Of a stretch of 64,000 nt of DNA, positions 1-11,582 are shown one piece after another. Location of the stretch: the NCBI RefSeq assembly GCF_014905095.1, contig NZ_CP041165.1, positions 806,001 through 870,000 on the forward strand, in the 5' to 3' direction. The notes beneath the pieces are model-generated. The model worked only from the letters and a program-made list of their open reading frames with translations, searched no databases and was not told the origin of the DNA. Within the stretch, counting starts at the first letter, position 1. Every line of letters begins with the position of its first letter. Made by a program: the position numbers and the translations under genes. The DNA comes from Sulfurimonas marina. Lineage in GTDB: Bacteria > Campylobacterota > Campylobacteria > Campylobacterales > Sulfurimonadaceae.

Positions 1-717
1 CCATTTCAGCCAAGAAAGCATTTTGATGAAGAAGCTTTACATGAACTTGCAGAATCTATTAAAAATGATGGATTAATCCAGCCGATTGTTGTAAAAGAAG
101 ATGACTTAGAAGGGTATGTGTTAATTGCAGGAGAGAGACGTTTTCGTGCTTCAAAACTTGCAAAAATAAAAGAGATAAAAGCGATTGTATTAAATTCAGA
201 TGAGCAAAAAATGCGTAAATTTGCTCTTATTGAAAACATTCAACGTGAAGAGCTTAATGCTGTAGAATTAGCTGAGGCATATGGAGAGCTTTTAAAACTT
301 CATGAACTGACACATGATGAACTCTCTGGAATGATTCACAAAAGTAGAACGCATATTACTAATACTATACGTTTATTACAATTATCTAAAAAAACACAAA
401 AAGCTCTTATTGAAAAAAGTATCTCAGCTGGCCATGCAAAAGTATTGGTTGGGCTTGACGATAAAGAACAAGAGCTGATTGTAAATTCTATTATTGGTCA
501 AAAATTAAGTGTGCGTGAAGTAGAATCTATGATTAAGAATAGAAAGCAAAATTTAGAGAAAAAACCTACTTCAACTGAAAAAACAGCATATGATTTTTCT
601 AATTTACAAGAAAAATTTGACACGTTTAACTTTAATTATAAAACTTCCGCAAATAAGCTAACCATCGAGTTTTCATCAGAAGATGAAATAAGTGAATTTT
701 TGTCACATTTATCCTAA
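1..717 (+). CDS. parB: Chromosome partitioning protein ParB (5' end outside window)
   Basis: The reading frame is open from base 1, so the gene starts before the window; only its last 238 codons are present. ParB binds parS sites near the origin, spreads as a CTP-dependent clamp and works with ParA to segregate the chromosome. Visible hallmarks are the QPR-K-FD entry, the IQPIVV strand and the IAGERRFRA box (codons 40-49), which form the CTP-binding N-terminal domain, followed by NIQREELN and a helix-turn-helix around SRTHITNTIRLLQL. The C-terminal part (KLTIEF near the end) fits the dimerisation domain. A GTG at 118 is internal and not a real start. The stop is 87 bp upstream of the ATP synthase operon. 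Confidence 0.95.
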   Translation, partial: PFQPRKHFDEEALHELAESIKNDGLIQPIVVKEDDLEGYVLIAGERRFRASKLAKIKEIKAIVLNSDEQKMRKFALIENIQREELNAVELAEAYGELLKLHELTHDELSGMIHKSRTHITNTIRLLQLSKKTQKALIEKSISAGHAKVLVGLDDKEQELIVNSIIGQKLSVREVESMIKNRKQNLEKKPTSTEKTAYDFSNLQEKFDTFNFNYKTSANKLTIEFSSEDEISEFLSHLS

Positions 718-775
718 TTTCTTCAAAAATATTAAAATTTTTATAAATTTAACTATCCTTTCAATTTAATAATAG

Positions 776-781
776 TATAAT
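776..781 (+). promoter_or_regulatory. TATAAT -10 box upstream of the ATP synthase operon
   Basis: A perfect TATAAT lies 22 bases before the atpF' start, in an AT-rich spacer after parB. No clear -35 is present, which is usual for sigma-70 promoters in Campylobacterota. A strong ribosome site (AGGAGG) follows at 794-799. It is the best candidate start of the atp transcript; readthrough from parB is also possible. Confidence 0.6.
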
Positions 782-803
782 CTCGCAACTTTTAGGAGGT
801 GCT

Positions 804-1226
804 ATGTTAGATATAAATCCAATGTTACTTTTGGCTACATTTGTTGTATTTGTTTCGCTTATAGCCGTTCTAAATAGTTGGCTTTATAATCCATTGTTTG
901 GCTTTATGGACAAACGTGATGAAGATATCAGAAAAGACCTTGAAAAAGTAGGTTCAAATGATAACGAAATCGCTGAGTTACAAGCAAAAGCAGAATCAAT
1001 CATTATGAATGCTAAACTAGAAGCTGCGGCCCTAAGAGAAAAAGTTATTGCGGATGCTAAAGAGTTAGCAGAGAACAAGTTAGAAGCAAAACGTGCTGAA
1101 CTTGCAGTAGATTATGTTGAGTTTAAGCAGTCACTTGCTCAATCTCAAGAAGAGTTGACAAAAGAGCTCATGGCTCAAGTTCCAATGTTTAAAGAAGCTG
1201 TTACAGCTAAAATAAGTCAAATATAA
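804..1226 (+). CDS. atpF': F1Fo ATP synthase subunit b' (AtpF')
   Basis: Peripheral-stalk subunit of 140 residues. One N-terminal membrane helix (about residues 5-28) is followed by a long charged, Ala/Glu/Lys-rich helix typical of b-type subunits; the short motif NPLFGFMDKRDE after the membrane helix is characteristic of b' chains. In Campylobacterota two different b chains (b and b') form the stalk, and this gene is followed 9 bp later by the second. The start is supported by an AGGAGG site. Subunits a and c are not in the window; in this phylum they are normally encoded elsewhere. Confidence 0.93.
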   Translation: MLDINPMLLLATFVVFVSLIAVLNSWLYNPLFGFMDKRDEDIRKDLEKVGSNDNEIAELQAKAESIIMNAKLEAAALREKVIADAKELAENKLEAKRAELAVDYVEFKQSLAQSQEELTKELMAQVPMFKEAVTAKISQI

Positions 1227-1235
1227 GGATGTAAT

Positions 1236-1748
1236 GTGAGTAGAATTTTAGTGTTATTACTAATGGTATCAACTTATGCATTAGCATCTGAAGCAGGTCA
1301 TGGGGATACTGATATAGTTCAAAGAACTGTTAACTTCTTATTATTTGCTGGACTTATTTGGTACCTAGTGGCAGAACCGGCGAAAAATTACTTTGCTTCA
1401 AGAAGTAATGAAATTGCTGATGAATTAAACAAAGTTCAAGAGAAACTTAAAGAATCTGTAGAACTCAAAAAAGAAGCATTGGCTAAAATATCAGAAGCTG
1501 AAAAGTTTGCTGAAGAATTAGCTGCCGCGTCTAAAAAAGAGAACAAGATTTTAAACGACAATATCATGTCTCAATGTGATTCTGATCTTGAAGTGATTGC
1601 AAAACAGCATGAAACTAAAAAAGATTTTGAAACTAGAAATATGGTTGTAGAAGTTGTTGAAGAAGTTATTTCTGAAACATTAAATCAAAGTTCTGAAATT
1701 TTTGATAGAGAAGCTATGGCTAACGTTATTTTAAAGAAGGTGGCATAG
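1236..1748 (+). CDS. atpF: F1Fo ATP synthase subunit b (AtpF)
   Basis: Second stalk subunit, 170 residues, starting with GTG preceded by AAGGATG. It has two hydrophobic stretches: an N-terminal one that looks like a signal peptide (residues 3-17, ending ALASEA) and a second helix near residues 32-47 (NFLLFAGLIWYLV), then a long heptad-rich charged helix. The extra leader is a feature of epsilonproteobacterial b subunits as I recall them. It lies between b' and delta in a tight operon and should anchor F1 to the membrane through the delta subunit. Confidence 0.92.
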   Translation: MSRILVLLLMVSTYALASEAGHGDTDIVQRTVNFLLFAGLIWYLVAEPAKNYFASRSNEIADELNKVQEKLKESVELKKEALAKISEAEKFAEELAAASKKENKILNDNIMSQCDSDLEVIAKQHETKKDFETRNMVVEVVEEVISETLNQSSEIFDREAMANVILKKVA

Positions 1749-1751
1749 TAG

Positions 1752-2285
1752 ATGGAAGAATTAATAGCAAAAAGATATGTTAAAGCCTTAAAAGATGGCA
1801 TTGATTTAGCATCTGTAGAAGCAATTAGCGATGTTTTTTCTGCTTTATCTGATTCTTTTAAAGATGATAAGTTTATTAAAATTGTTACTAACCCAGATGT
1901 AGCAATGGAAGATAAATCTAACATTTTATTAGAAGCGGTAAAATCGGCAAACTCTGAAAAACTGAATAACTTTATCAAACTTATTGTTGAAAACAGAAGA
2001 ATTGAAGTTATCCCGGCTATTTCAGTTGAGCTAAAAAAAGATATAGCAAACTCAACGAAAACTTATGAAGGAACTGTTTATAGCGACAGTGAATTAGATT
2101 CAAAAGTTATTAGTGATTTAAGCAGCGGACTTAGTAAAAAGTTTGACTCTACAATAACTCTAAATTTTGTTAAAAATGACTTTAACGGAATTAAAGTTGC
2201 AGTAGAAGGACTTGGTGTAGAGATTAACTTTTCTAAAGACAGAATTGATAATCAAATTATTCAACATATTATTAAAGCAATTTAA
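1752..2285 (+). CDS. atpH: F1Fo ATP synthase subunit delta (AtpH)
   Basis: 177 residues, the usual length for OSCP/delta, which joins the top of F1 to the b/b' stalk. The N-terminus has the family pattern (AKRYVKALKD), followed by helical domain sequence and a C-terminal domain containing the GIKVAVEGLGVEINFS segment, equivalent to the conserved GG..I...G...DxS motif. Three bases separate it from atpF and 21 bases from atpA, so it is cotranscribed. Confidence 0.93.
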   Translation: MEELIAKRYVKALKDGIDLASVEAISDVFSALSDSFKDDKFIKIVTNPDVAMEDKSNILLEAVKSANSEKLNNFIKLIVENRRIEVIPAISVELKKDIANSTKTYEGTVYSDSELDSKVISDLSSGLSKKFDSTITLNFVKNDFNGIKVAVEGLGVEINFSKDRIDNQIIQHIIKAI

Positions 2286-2306
2286 CTTCAAGAGAGGAGA
2301 AAAATA

Positions 2307-3824
2307 GTGGTAGCAAAAATCCAAGCTGATGAGATCAGCTCAATAATTAAAGAACGTATCGACAACTTTGAATTAAGTGTTGATATAAACGAAACAGGTA
2401 AAATCGTTTCTTATGCTGACGGTGTTGCAAAAGTTTACGGACTAAGCAATGTAATGGCAGGAGAAATGGTTGAATTCGAAGACGGTACTAGAGGTTTAGT
2501 AATGAACCTTGAAGAAGCAAGTGTAGGTGTTGTTATCCTTGGTTCTGGTGAAAATCTTCGTGAAGGTATGAGTGTAAAACGTCTTGGTAAACTTCTTCGT
2601 GTACCTGTTGGTGATGCTCTTCTTGGTCGTGTAGTTAATGCTCTTGGTGAGCCAATTGACGGTAAAGGACCAATCGAAGCAACTGAAACTCGTTTCGTTG
2701 AAGAAAAAGCTCCTGGAATCATGGAACGTAAATCTGTTCATGAACCATTAGCAACTGGTATCAAAGCTATTGATGCACTAGTGCCAATCGGTCGTGGTCA
2801 ACGTGAGCTTATTATCGGTGACAGACAAACTGGTAAAACTACTGTAGCTGTAGATACAATTATTAACCAAAAAGGTAACGGTGTTGTTTGTGTATACGTA
2901 GCTGTTGGTCAAAAAGAATCAACTGTTGCTCAAATCGTTCGTCGTTTAGAAGAACATGGTGCAATGGAATATACAATCATCGTATCTGCAACTGCTGCTG
3001 AAGCTGCTGCACTTCAATTCTTAGCTCCATATACTGGTGTTACAATGGGTGAGTACTTCCGTGACAATGCTAGACATGGTCTAATCGTATATGATGATTT
3101 ATCTAAGCATGCGGTAGCTTACCGTGAAATGTCACTTATCCTTCGTCGTCCTCCAGGTCGTGAAGCATACCCAGGTGATGTTTTCTATGTACACTCTCGT
3201 TTACTTGAGCGTGCTGCTAAACTTTCTGACGAAGAGGGTGCAGGTTCTTTAACTGCTCTTCCAATTATTGAGACTCAAGCTGGTGATGTTGCTGCATATA
3301 TCCCAACTAACGTTATCTCAATTACAGATGGTCAAATTTTCTTAGAAACAGACCTATTCAACTCAGGTGTACGTCCAGCGATCAACGTTGGTCTTTCTGT
3401 ATCTCGTGTTGGTGGTGCTGCTCAAATTAAAGCTACTAAGCAAGTTGCTGGTACTTTAAGACTTGACCTTGCTCAATACCGTGAACTTCAAGCATTTGCT
3501 CAATTCGCATCTGACCTTGATGAAGTTTCTCGTAAACAACTAGAGCGTGGACAAAGAATGGTAGAGGTACTTAAACAACCTCCATATTCTCCATTATCAG
3601 CTGAGAAACAAGCTGCTATTATCTTCGCAGGTAATGAAGGTTTCTTAGATGATTTAGACGCATCAGATGTTGTACGTTTCGAAGCTGAAATGTATCCATT
3701 TATTGAAGCATCTTATCCACAAATTTTAGAGAACATTAGTAGCTCTAAGAAAATTGATGATGATACTGATGCATTACTGAAAAAAGCACTTGAAGAGTTC
3801 AAAGCTAGCTTTATAGCGTCATAA
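2307..3824 (+). CDS. atpA: F1Fo ATP synthase subunit alpha (AtpA)
   Basis: 505 residues, full length. Non-catalytic nucleotide-binding subunit of the F1 hexamer. Order: beta-barrel domain (residues 1-95, with [11 protein letters not shown]), nucleotide-binding domain with P-loop GDRQTGKT at about residue 171, a Walker B-like [11 protein letters not shown], the signature [12 protein letters not shown] (SRLLERAAK after it), and a helical C-terminal domain. The GTG start is preceded by GAGAGGAG. Codon use in this gene is more selective than in neighbours (many CGT, GGT and GCT codons), as expected for a highly expressed protein. Confidence 0.98.
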   Translation: MVAKIQADEISSIIKERIDNFELSVDINETGKIVSYADGVAKVYGLSNVMAGEMVEFEDGTRGLVMNLEEASVGVVILGSGENLREGMSVKRLGKLLRVPVGDALLGRVVNALGEPIDGKGPIEATETRFVEEKAPGIMERKSVHEPLATGIKAIDALVPIGRGQRELIIGDRQTGKTTVAVDTIINQKGNGVVCVYVAVGQKESTVAQIVRRLEEHGAMEYTIIVSATAAEAAALQFLAPYTGVTMGEYFRDNARHGLIVYDDLSKHAVAYREMSLILRRPPGREAYPGDVFYVHSRLLERAAKLSDEEGAGSLTALPIIETQAGDVAAYIPTNVISITDGQIFLETDLFNSGVRPAINVGLSVSRVGGAAQIKATKQVAGTLRLDLAQYRELQAFAQFASDLDEVSRKQLERGQRMVEVLKQPPYSPLSAEKQAAIIFAGNEGFLDDLDASDVVRFEAEMYPFIEASYPQILENISSSKKIDDDTDALLKKALEEFKASFIAS

Positions 3825-3834
3825 GGGATACTTA

Positions 3835-6131
<2,297 letters not shown>

Positions 6132-6155
6132 GCTTTTTAAATATAAAGGACTGTA

Positions 6156-6548
6156 ATGGATAAGTTTAAACTTGAAATCCTAACGCCTAACGGTGAAATC
6201 TTCAACGGTGAAGCTGTTAGCGTAGTTCTTCCTGGTGTAGAGGGAGAATTCGGTGTTTTAGCTGGCCACGCTGCACTAACAACATTGTTAGAAGCTGGTG
6301 TAGTTGATGTCGAAAAAGAGGATAAATCAGTCGAATCTATTGTTATTAACTGGGGTGTTGCTCACGTTAATGAAGAAAAAGTTGTTGTTTTAGTTGAAGG
6401 TGCTGCAGCTATTCGTGGTGCAAACGAATCTGAAATTGCTGAAGCTATTGATGCAGCGAAAAAACTTATTAACGATATTGCAGACTCAGGTGCTGCTATC
6501 GCTACTGTGTCAGCTAAAATTGAAACAGCTGCACAAAAGTTACTATAA
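6156..6548 (+). CDS. atpC: F1Fo ATP synthase subunit epsilon (AtpC)
   Basis: 130 residues. The N-terminal beta-sandwich is clear (LEILTPNGEIFNGEAVSVVLPG, then GEFGVLAGHAALTTLL), followed by an Ala-rich C-terminal two-helix domain that in bacteria can inhibit ATP hydrolysis. It ends the atp part of the operon; the exbB-like gene starts 3 bases after the stop, so transcription probably continues into the Tol-Pal genes. Confidence 0.95.
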   Translation: MDKFKLEILTPNGEIFNGEAVSVVLPGVEGEFGVLAGHAALTTLLEAGVVDVEKEDKSVESIVINWGVAHVNEEKVVVLVEGAAAIRGANESEIAEAIDAAKKLINDIADSGAAIATVSAKIETAAQKLL

Positions 6549-6551
6549 TAG

Positions 6552-7118
6552 ATGATTAACAATATAATAGATTTTTATTTAAAATCTCATCCGGTTACTA
6601 TTGGGGTACTTGCATTACTTGCAGTGTATTTTATAGTTTTAAACTGGGTGTTTTTCTACCGCTATTTTTCTCTTAATACGTGGCTCAAAAATGAGAGTGC
6701 TTCACTTGAAGCACTTTTACTTGGTGCCACAAGAGTAAATGAGAACTCTTTTTTAAATAACTTTGTAAAATCAAGTAATTTTATTTCAAAAGAAGTTTTA
6801 CAATTAGGACAACTTGCATCTACTAAAGAAGCTACAAAGGGTCTTTCTATCCTTTCAATATTTGCTTCTACAACACCATTTATTGGACTTTTTGGTACTG
6901 TTGTTTCTATCCTTGATACTTTTACACATATAGGGCAAACAACGGGAAGTATGTCTGTAATTTCTACAGGTGTATCAGATGCATTAATAGCAACAGCCGC
7001 AGGTATCTTTGTTGCAATCTTTTCTTATACATATCACCAAATTTTAAAACGATTATCTTATGATGTTATTAGTCATATACAGATGCAAAGTGATGCACTT
7101 TTAGCTCGCAAGGCTTAA
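6552..7118 (+). CDS. tolQ: TolQ/ExbB/MotA-type proton channel protein
   Basis: 188 residues with three predicted membrane helices (about 18-36, 107-130, 142-162). The conserved segment SILSIFASTTPFIGLFGTVVSILDTF and the later GVSDALIATAAGIFVAIFSY are the TolQ/ExbB pore-helix signatures. With the ExbD/TolR protein encoded next it forms the proton-driven motor. Position ahead of a TonB/TolA-like protein, TolB and Pal argues for a Tol-Pal role (outer-membrane constriction at division) rather than iron uptake; the annotation name exbB is also used for this gene. Confidence 0.9.
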   Translation: MINNIIDFYLKSHPVTIGVLALLAVYFIVLNWVFFYRYFSLNTWLKNESASLEALLLGATRVNENSFLNNFVKSSNFISKEVLQLGQLASTKEATKGLSILSIFASTTPFIGLFGTVVSILDTFTHIGQTTGSMSVISTGVSDALIATAAGIFVAIFSYTYHQILKRLSYDVISHIQMQSDALLARKA

Positions 7119-7121
7119 GAT

Positions 7122-7514
7122 ATGTTATATGATTGGGATGAAAAACCTGAACTAAATATTACACCTCTTGTTGATGTAATGCTTGTTCTTTTAGCAATTT
7201 TAATGGTAATTGCTCCAAACATTATCTTTGAGGAAAATATAAAACTTCCTCAGGGTTCTACAACGAAACAGATATCTAAAATTCCCCCTGTTCATATTAC
7301 GATTGATGAAGAACAAAACATACAGGTAAATAAAGAGAATTTTCTACTTAACGGTTTTCAAGACAACTTTTATTTATATGCAAACAAGTTGGATAAAAAA
7401 GCAACTGTACTTATAAGTGCAGATGAGAGTTTGGATTACGGTATTGTAATGTCTATATTGGCAGCTGTAAAACAAGCTGGATTTACTGAGGTCTCTTTAG
7501 CTACCAATGGTTAG
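7122..7514 (+). CDS. tolR: TolR/ExbD-type proton channel protein
   Basis: 130 residues. A cytoplasmic tip (LNITPLVDVMLVLLAILMVIAP) contains the membrane helix with the conserved Asp (residue about 18) that carries protons in this family, followed by a periplasmic domain ending in GFTEVSLAT, the TolR/ExbD C-terminal pattern. It starts 3 bases after tolQ and overlaps the following tolA-like gene by 8 bases, so the three are translated together. Confidence 0.92.
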   Translation: MLYDWDEKPELNITPLVDVMLVLLAILMVIAPNIIFEENIKLPQGSTTKQISKIPPVHITIDEEQNIQVNKENFLLNGFQDNFYLYANKLDKKATVLISADESLDYGIVMSILAAVKQAGFTEVSLATNG

Positions 7515-8238
7515 AGATGATAAATATTTTTATATCAGTGGATTTATTTCACTGTCTCTTTTTTTAATTTTCCTAATTCTTTTTGCTACTCTTCTTTTTA
7601 GCGCATCACAAACAAAAAAATATGGTTTAAAAAAAGATAACTATGTTTCTATATCATTAACAACACCTGTAGTTACAAAACCTCATACAAAAAAGAAAGT
7701 TGAAAAACAGCAATCTATTATTACCGAAACAAGTGAAGTGACAAAAGATGTTGACGTAAATGATCTATTCAGTGATGTATGGACACAAAAAATCGATCAT
7801 ACAAAAACAAAGCCTAAAAAAGTAAATTCTAAAAGAATACAAGAGATCTCAAAGAGAGTTAAAACAAGTAAAGAAAATGAAGTTGAATCTATCTCTGAGA
7901 AACTTAAAAGTCTTGACACTTCAAACAATGAACAAGAACAACAAAGCAGTTCGACTGCCGATGAAGTTAATGAATATTTAGCTAAAATTCAAGCAATAGT
8001 TTATGAAAATTTTTCCCCTCCTATGAACTCAGAGGGGAATAAAGTACAAATCGTAATAGAACTTGATGCTATCGGTAAAATGTTAGACTTTAGAGTGTTA
8101 ACCTATTCATCTAATGAAGCTTTAAATCAAGAAGCTGATAAGATAAAAATGAGACTTTCTAACATTATGTTTCCTAAGAACCCCGAACATCATTCATTTA
8201 GAGCTATTATAAATTTAATTCCAGAAAACAAGGAGTAG
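7507..8238 (+). CDS. tolA: TolA/TonB-like periplasmic spanning protein
   Basis: 243 residues: one N-terminal membrane anchor (residues 11-35), a Lys/Ser/Glu-rich hydrophilic spacer (about 50-155) and a C-terminal TonB/TolA-like fold with SPPMN and VQIVIELDAIGKMLDFRVL. The architecture is that of TolA, which links the TolQR motor to TolB-Pal. Sequence similarity to enterobacterial TolA is not visible beyond this, so the name rests on architecture plus its place between tolR and tolB. Confidence 0.82.
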   Translation: MVRDDKYFYISGFISLSLFLIFLILFATLLFSASQTKKYGLKKDNYVSISLTTPVVTKPHTKKKVEKQQSIITETSEVTKDVDVNDLFSDVWTQKIDHTKTKPKKVNSKRIQEISKRVKTSKENEVESISEKLKSLDTSNNEQEQQSSSTADEVNEYLAKIQAIVYENFSPPMNSEGNKVQIVIELDAIGKMLDFRVLTYSSNEALNQEADKIKMRLSNIMFPKNPEHHSFRAIINLIPENKE

Positions 8239-8240
8239 TT

Positions 8241-9488
8241 TTGAAGATATTATTTTCACTCTTAATTACATTTATCTTATCGTTTGCCAGTGATGCAACA
8301 ATTGATGTTATTAAAAAAGTTGATTCTTTACCGTCATTAGCACTAGAGGATGCATCTATCAGTTATGACGATACGTTTAAATTACAAGTTTTTAAATCAC
8401 TTGTAGCTGACCTAAATGTTATATCTATTTTTAACGTAGACAGACATCATAGAATCGCAAACTATAACGATACAAATGTGTTAGTTGAAAACAAAGATCA
8501 AAACTATGTACTGAGATATATGATGCGAGAAGATGATAAGGGCGCACTCAATATATCTATCAAACTACTTAATAAAAATGAAGAGGTATTTTCAAAAAGT
8601 TATAAAGTAAGTAAACAAAAACTTTATGTATTTATATCTCATGCTATTGCTTATGATATTAATGAATTTATGGGTGAACCGTCAGTAGAATGGATGAAAA
8701 GAAAAGTGATCTTTTCTCGTATTGTTGGACCTAAGCAGAGTGAAATAGTAATATCTGACTACACTTTAAGATATCAGCATGTTATTATCAAAGGCGGGTT
8801 TAATGTTTTTCCTAAATGGGCAGATAAAAGACAAAAAGGATTTTATTACACATCTTTAGATGCAAAACCAACTTTAAAGTATGTTGATATTACAACTGCT
8901 AAAATTGATAGTTTAATATCATCAGACGGAATGTTAGTATGTTCTGATGTAAGTACTGACGGTAAAACTTTGTTATTAACAATGGCACCTAAAGGGCAGC
9001 CTGATATCTATACATACAATGTAGATAGTAAAAAATATAAAAGAGTTACTAAATATAGAGGGATTGATGTAAATGCGCAGTTTATGTCAAGAGATAAAAT
9101 TGTTTTTATTTCATCACGCCTTGGTTACCCAAATGTATTTTCAAAAAAACTGGGGACAAATGAAGTTGAACAATTAGTATATTACGGAAAAAACAATTCA
9201 GCATGTAGTGCCCACGGTGAATATGTAGTATACAAAGCAAGAGAGAGTTCAAATAGCTTTAGTGAAAATACTTTTAACTTGCATTTAATATCTACAAAAT
9301 CTGATTTTATCAGACGTTTGACAGCAACAGGTATCAATGAATTCCCTAGATTTTCTAAAGATGGGGATGCAATTATTTTTATTAAAAACTATAAAAACCA
9401 AAGCTCGATCGGGATCATAAGATTAAAGTACAATAAAAATTATCTCTTCCCTTTACGATATGGTCGTGTTCAATCTATGGATTGGTAA
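8241..9488 (+). CDS. tolB: Tol-Pal system protein TolB
   Basis: 415 residues, begins at TTG with AAGGAG 6 bases upstream. It has a signal peptide (ILFSLLITFILSFAS), an N-terminal domain and a beta-propeller made of WD40-like PD40 repeats; the repeats are visible as SDVSTDGKTLLLTMAPKGQ, DIYTY and FPRFSKDGDAIIFI. Periplasmic TolB shuttles between Pal and TolA and helps the outer membrane follow septation. It is three bases after tolA. The stop is followed by a new promoter for pal. Confidence 0.93.
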   Translation: MKILFSLLITFILSFASDATIDVIKKVDSLPSLALEDASISYDDTFKLQVFKSLVADLNVISIFNVDRHHRIANYNDTNVLVENKDQNYVLRYMMREDDKGALNISIKLLNKNEEVFSKSYKVSKQKLYVFISHAIAYDINEFMGEPSVEWMKRKVIFSRIVGPKQSEIVISDYTLRYQHVIIKGGFNVFPKWADKRQKGFYYTSLDAKPTLKYVDITTAKIDSLISSDGMLVCSDVSTDGKTLLLTMAPKGQPDIYTYNVDSKKYKRVTKYRGIDVNAQFMSRDKIVFISSRLGYPNVFSKKLGTNEVEQLVYYGKNNSACSAHGEYVVYKARESSNSFSENTFNLHLISTKSDFIRRLTATGINEFPRFSKDGDAIIFIKNYKNQSSIGIIRLKYNKNYLFPLRYGRVQSMDW

Positions 9489-9506
9489 CAATTAATATTT
9501 TTTTGG

Positions 9507-9512
9507 TATAAT
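9507..9512 (+). promoter_or_regulatory. TATAAT -10 box for pal
   Basis: TATAAT preceded by a T-rich run, 33 bases before the pal start and just after the tolB stop. This gives pal, an abundant lipoprotein, its own promoter inside the larger tol cluster. Confidence 0.6.
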
Positions 9513-9544
9513 ATTTCAAATTATAATTTCGAAGGATTTAAGAT

Positions 9545-10093
9545 ATGAAAAGTTTAGTACTTTCTAGCGTTGCTGTAGCACTTTTAGTATTTAGTGGATG
9601 TAGTTCAAAAGAGCCAGCTGTTGATTCAAAAGCTCAAGAATCTACTCAAAATGTTGAAGAGGTGCAAGCACCGGCAACTGAAACAGTTGCAGGAGAGGAA
9701 AGTGTTGTAGACTCTAGCACAAATGAAATCTCTAGATTAAGTATGGATGAAGTAGAAAGCAAGTTACCAACTATCTATTTTGCTTTTGACAAATTCAACA
9801 TCTCAACTCAAGCACAAGAAAAAATTGTAGCTGCTGCTGAACTTGGTAAAGCAGGTGCTAAACCTTACTCTGTAAAATTAGAAGGTAACTGTGATGAATG
9901 GGGAAGCGATGAGTATAACTTTGCTTTAGGTTTAAAACGTACAGAAGCTGTTAAAAATGCTTTAGTTAACGAAGGTATTGATGCATCTCGTATCTCTATG
10001 GTAAGTTATGGTGAAAGCAACCCAGTATGTACTGATAAAACAAAAGAGTGTTGGGCACAAAACCGTAGAGTAAACTTTAAACTTCTTCCATAA
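9545..10093 (+). CDS. pal: Peptidoglycan-associated lipoprotein Pal (OmpA domain)
   Basis: 182 residues. Lipoprotein signal with lipobox FSGC (Cys at residue 19), an acidic linker, then an OmpA-like domain (about 75-182) with the peptidoglycan-binding pattern: YFAFDKFNI, LEGNCDEWGSDEYN, LGLKRTEAVKNAL and NRRVNFKL. It sits in the outer membrane, binds the peptide stem of peptidoglycan and TolB. An extra pair of Cys (VCTDKTKECW) near the C-terminus could form a disulphide. RBS GAAGGA precedes the ATG. Confidence 0.95.
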   Translation: MKSLVLSSVAVALLVFSGCSSKEPAVDSKAQESTQNVEEVQAPATETVAGEESVVDSSTNEISRLSMDEVESKLPTIYFAFDKFNISTQAQEKIVAAAELGKAGAKPYSVKLEGNCDEWGSDEYNFALGLKRTEAVKNALVNEGIDASRISMVSYGESNPVCTDKTKECWAQNRRVNFKLLP

Positions 10094-10102
10094 GTTTTAT
10101 AG

Positions 10103-11014
10103 ATGAAACGCAGTACAATAATTTTATTACTTAGTGCTGCTACATCTCTTTCTCTCAACTGTGCCGAACCATCAGCGTTCGGTGCAGGAGATCTTTCAAG
10201 CGATAGTCCTTACGGGCTTACTCCAGATGAAAAAGTTATATTAGAAACTAAGAAAAAGCTCAAAAAAGTTGATCTTAGTACAAAAACACATGCTTCACAA
10301 TTGGACTCTTTGAGAGAAAGAATTGATGGACTTCAAGATATTATAGAAGCACTAAGTAGAAAATCACATAACAATAAAATAGCATTAAAAGAGTTACAAA
10401 ATAAAGATAAATTAGATGATGAAAACTCTAATGAATATCAAAAAAGACTCTCAGAGGTAGTGCAGCAAGATTCGCAAAGTATTAAAACTTTACAGGAGCA
10501 GGTATTAGAAATTTCTAAACTTGTAGACCAGATAAATGCCAACTATGTTTCTAAAAAAGAGTTTAATGATTTAGTAGCAGATATCAATAACTTTAAAGAT
10601 CTTGTAGCTAAAGAGTTAAAAAGCGGCTCTAAAAAGTCATCTGCTAAAACAAAAAAAGTATCAAGCGCAGATCTTTATAACAGTGCAAAGCAGAATTTTG
10701 ATAAAAAATATTATACAAAAGCGATTGAACAATACACAGAGTTAATTGCCAGAAAGTATAAACCGGCATATTCACACTATATGATCGGTGAGATGTATTA
10801 TAAACGTAAAGATTACGCTAAAGCGATCTCTTATTTTAAAAAATCATCAGAGCTTTATGCAAAAGCGTCTTATATGCCAACGCTAATGTTACACACTGCA
10901 ATATCGATGGATAAGACAGGTGACAAAGGACATGCACACTCTTTTTATAAGGCAATAATTAAAAAGTATCCAAGTTCAAGCGAGGCCAAAAAGGCGAAAA
11001 AACTCTTGAATTAA
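10103..11014 (+). CDS. cpoB: CpoB/YbgF-like periplasmic TPR protein
   Basis: 303 residues with a signal peptide (ending about residue 20), a coiled-coil region (55-165, heptads such as LRERIDGLQDIIEAL) and three TPR-like repeats at the C-terminus (DLYNSAKQNFDKKYYTKAI, YMIGEMYYKRKDYAKAISYFKKS and SEAKKAKKLL). CpoB coordinates peptidoglycan synthesis with Tol-driven constriction; YbgF is the usual last gene of tol-pal operons. Starts 9 bases after pal. Confidence 0.88.
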   Translation: MKRSTIILLLSAATSLSLNCAEPSAFGAGDLSSDSPYGLTPDEKVILETKKKLKKVDLSTKTHASQLDSLRERIDGLQDIIEALSRKSHNNKIALKELQNKDKLDDENSNEYQKRLSEVVQQDSQSIKTLQEQVLEISKLVDQINANYVSKKEFNDLVADINNFKDLVAKELKSGSKKSSAKTKKVSSADLYNSAKQNFDKKYYTKAIEQYTELIARKYKPAYSHYMIGEMYYKRKDYAKAISYFKKSSELYAKASYMPTLMLHTAISMDKTGDKGHAHSFYKAIIKKYPSSSEAKKAKKLLN

Positions 11015-11060
11015 TGTTTTTATGTTAAAATCTCGAAATTAATTAAATAAAGGTTATACA

Positions 11061-11582
11061 ATGGCAATTGAAGCAAATCAAATCGTATCTATTGAATATG
11101 AGGTACGTGACGGAGATAAAGTAGTAGATAGTAATGTAGGTGCAAACCCATTAGTATTTATGTTCGGTAAAGGTCAAATCATTCCTGGTTTAGAAGAGGG
11201 AATTAAAAATATGGCTATCGGTGAGAAAGGTGATGTTTTAGTTCAGCCTGCAGATGCATATGGTGAATATAATCCTGAAGCTACACAAGAAGTTCCAAAA
11301 GAGCAGTTTGCTGGAATCGATTTACAAGAAGGTATGACACTTTACGGTCAAGGTGAAGACGGTTCTACTGTACAAGTTATCGTTAAAGAGATCAAAGATG
11401 CTGCTGTAATTATCGACTTTAACCACCCATTAGCTGGAAAAAGTTTAATGTTTACAGTAACTATCAACAATGTAAGAGAGGCATCTGCTGAAGAAGCTAT
11501 GACTGGTATTCCAGAAGAGAATAAACCAGCAGAGTCTGGATGTTGTGGTACTGGTGGCGGCAGCGGCTGTGGATGTCACTAA
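11061..11582 (+). CDS. slyD: FKBP-type peptidyl-prolyl isomerase, SlyD-like
   Basis: 173 residues. FKBP fold with the inserted chaperone flap: VSIEYEVRDGDKVVDSN, PLVFMFGKGQIIPGLEEGI (active-site strand), the IF domain around YGEYNPEATQEVP, and FNHPLAGKSLMFTVTI. The C-terminus is a Cys/Gly/His tail (CCGTGGGSGCGCH) like that of E. coli SlyD, which binds nickel and helps load hydrogenase and urease. A putative -10 (TAAAAT) is in the short spacer upstream. The next gene overlaps the tail-coding region. Confidence 0.95.
   Translation: MAIEANQIVSIEYEVRDGDKVVDSNVGANPLVFMFGKGQIIPGLEEGIKNMAIGEKGDVLVQPADAYGEYNPEATQEVPKEQFAGIDLQEGMTLYGQGEDGSTVQVIVKEIKDAAVIIDFNHPLAGKSLMFTVTINNVREASAEEAMTGIPEENKPAESGCCGTGGGSGCGCH

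Noticed and set aside
118-717. A separate 199-residue gene starting at GTG 118
   Set aside because: The frame is open upstream to base 1 and the upstream codons match ParB (QPR-K-FD, IQPIVV), so 118 is an internal codon of a truncated parB.
2435-2741. Minus-strand ORFs inside atpA
   Set aside because: Shadow frames of a highly biased coding sequence; no RBS and low-complexity translations (Thr/Lys or Ser/Arg-rich).
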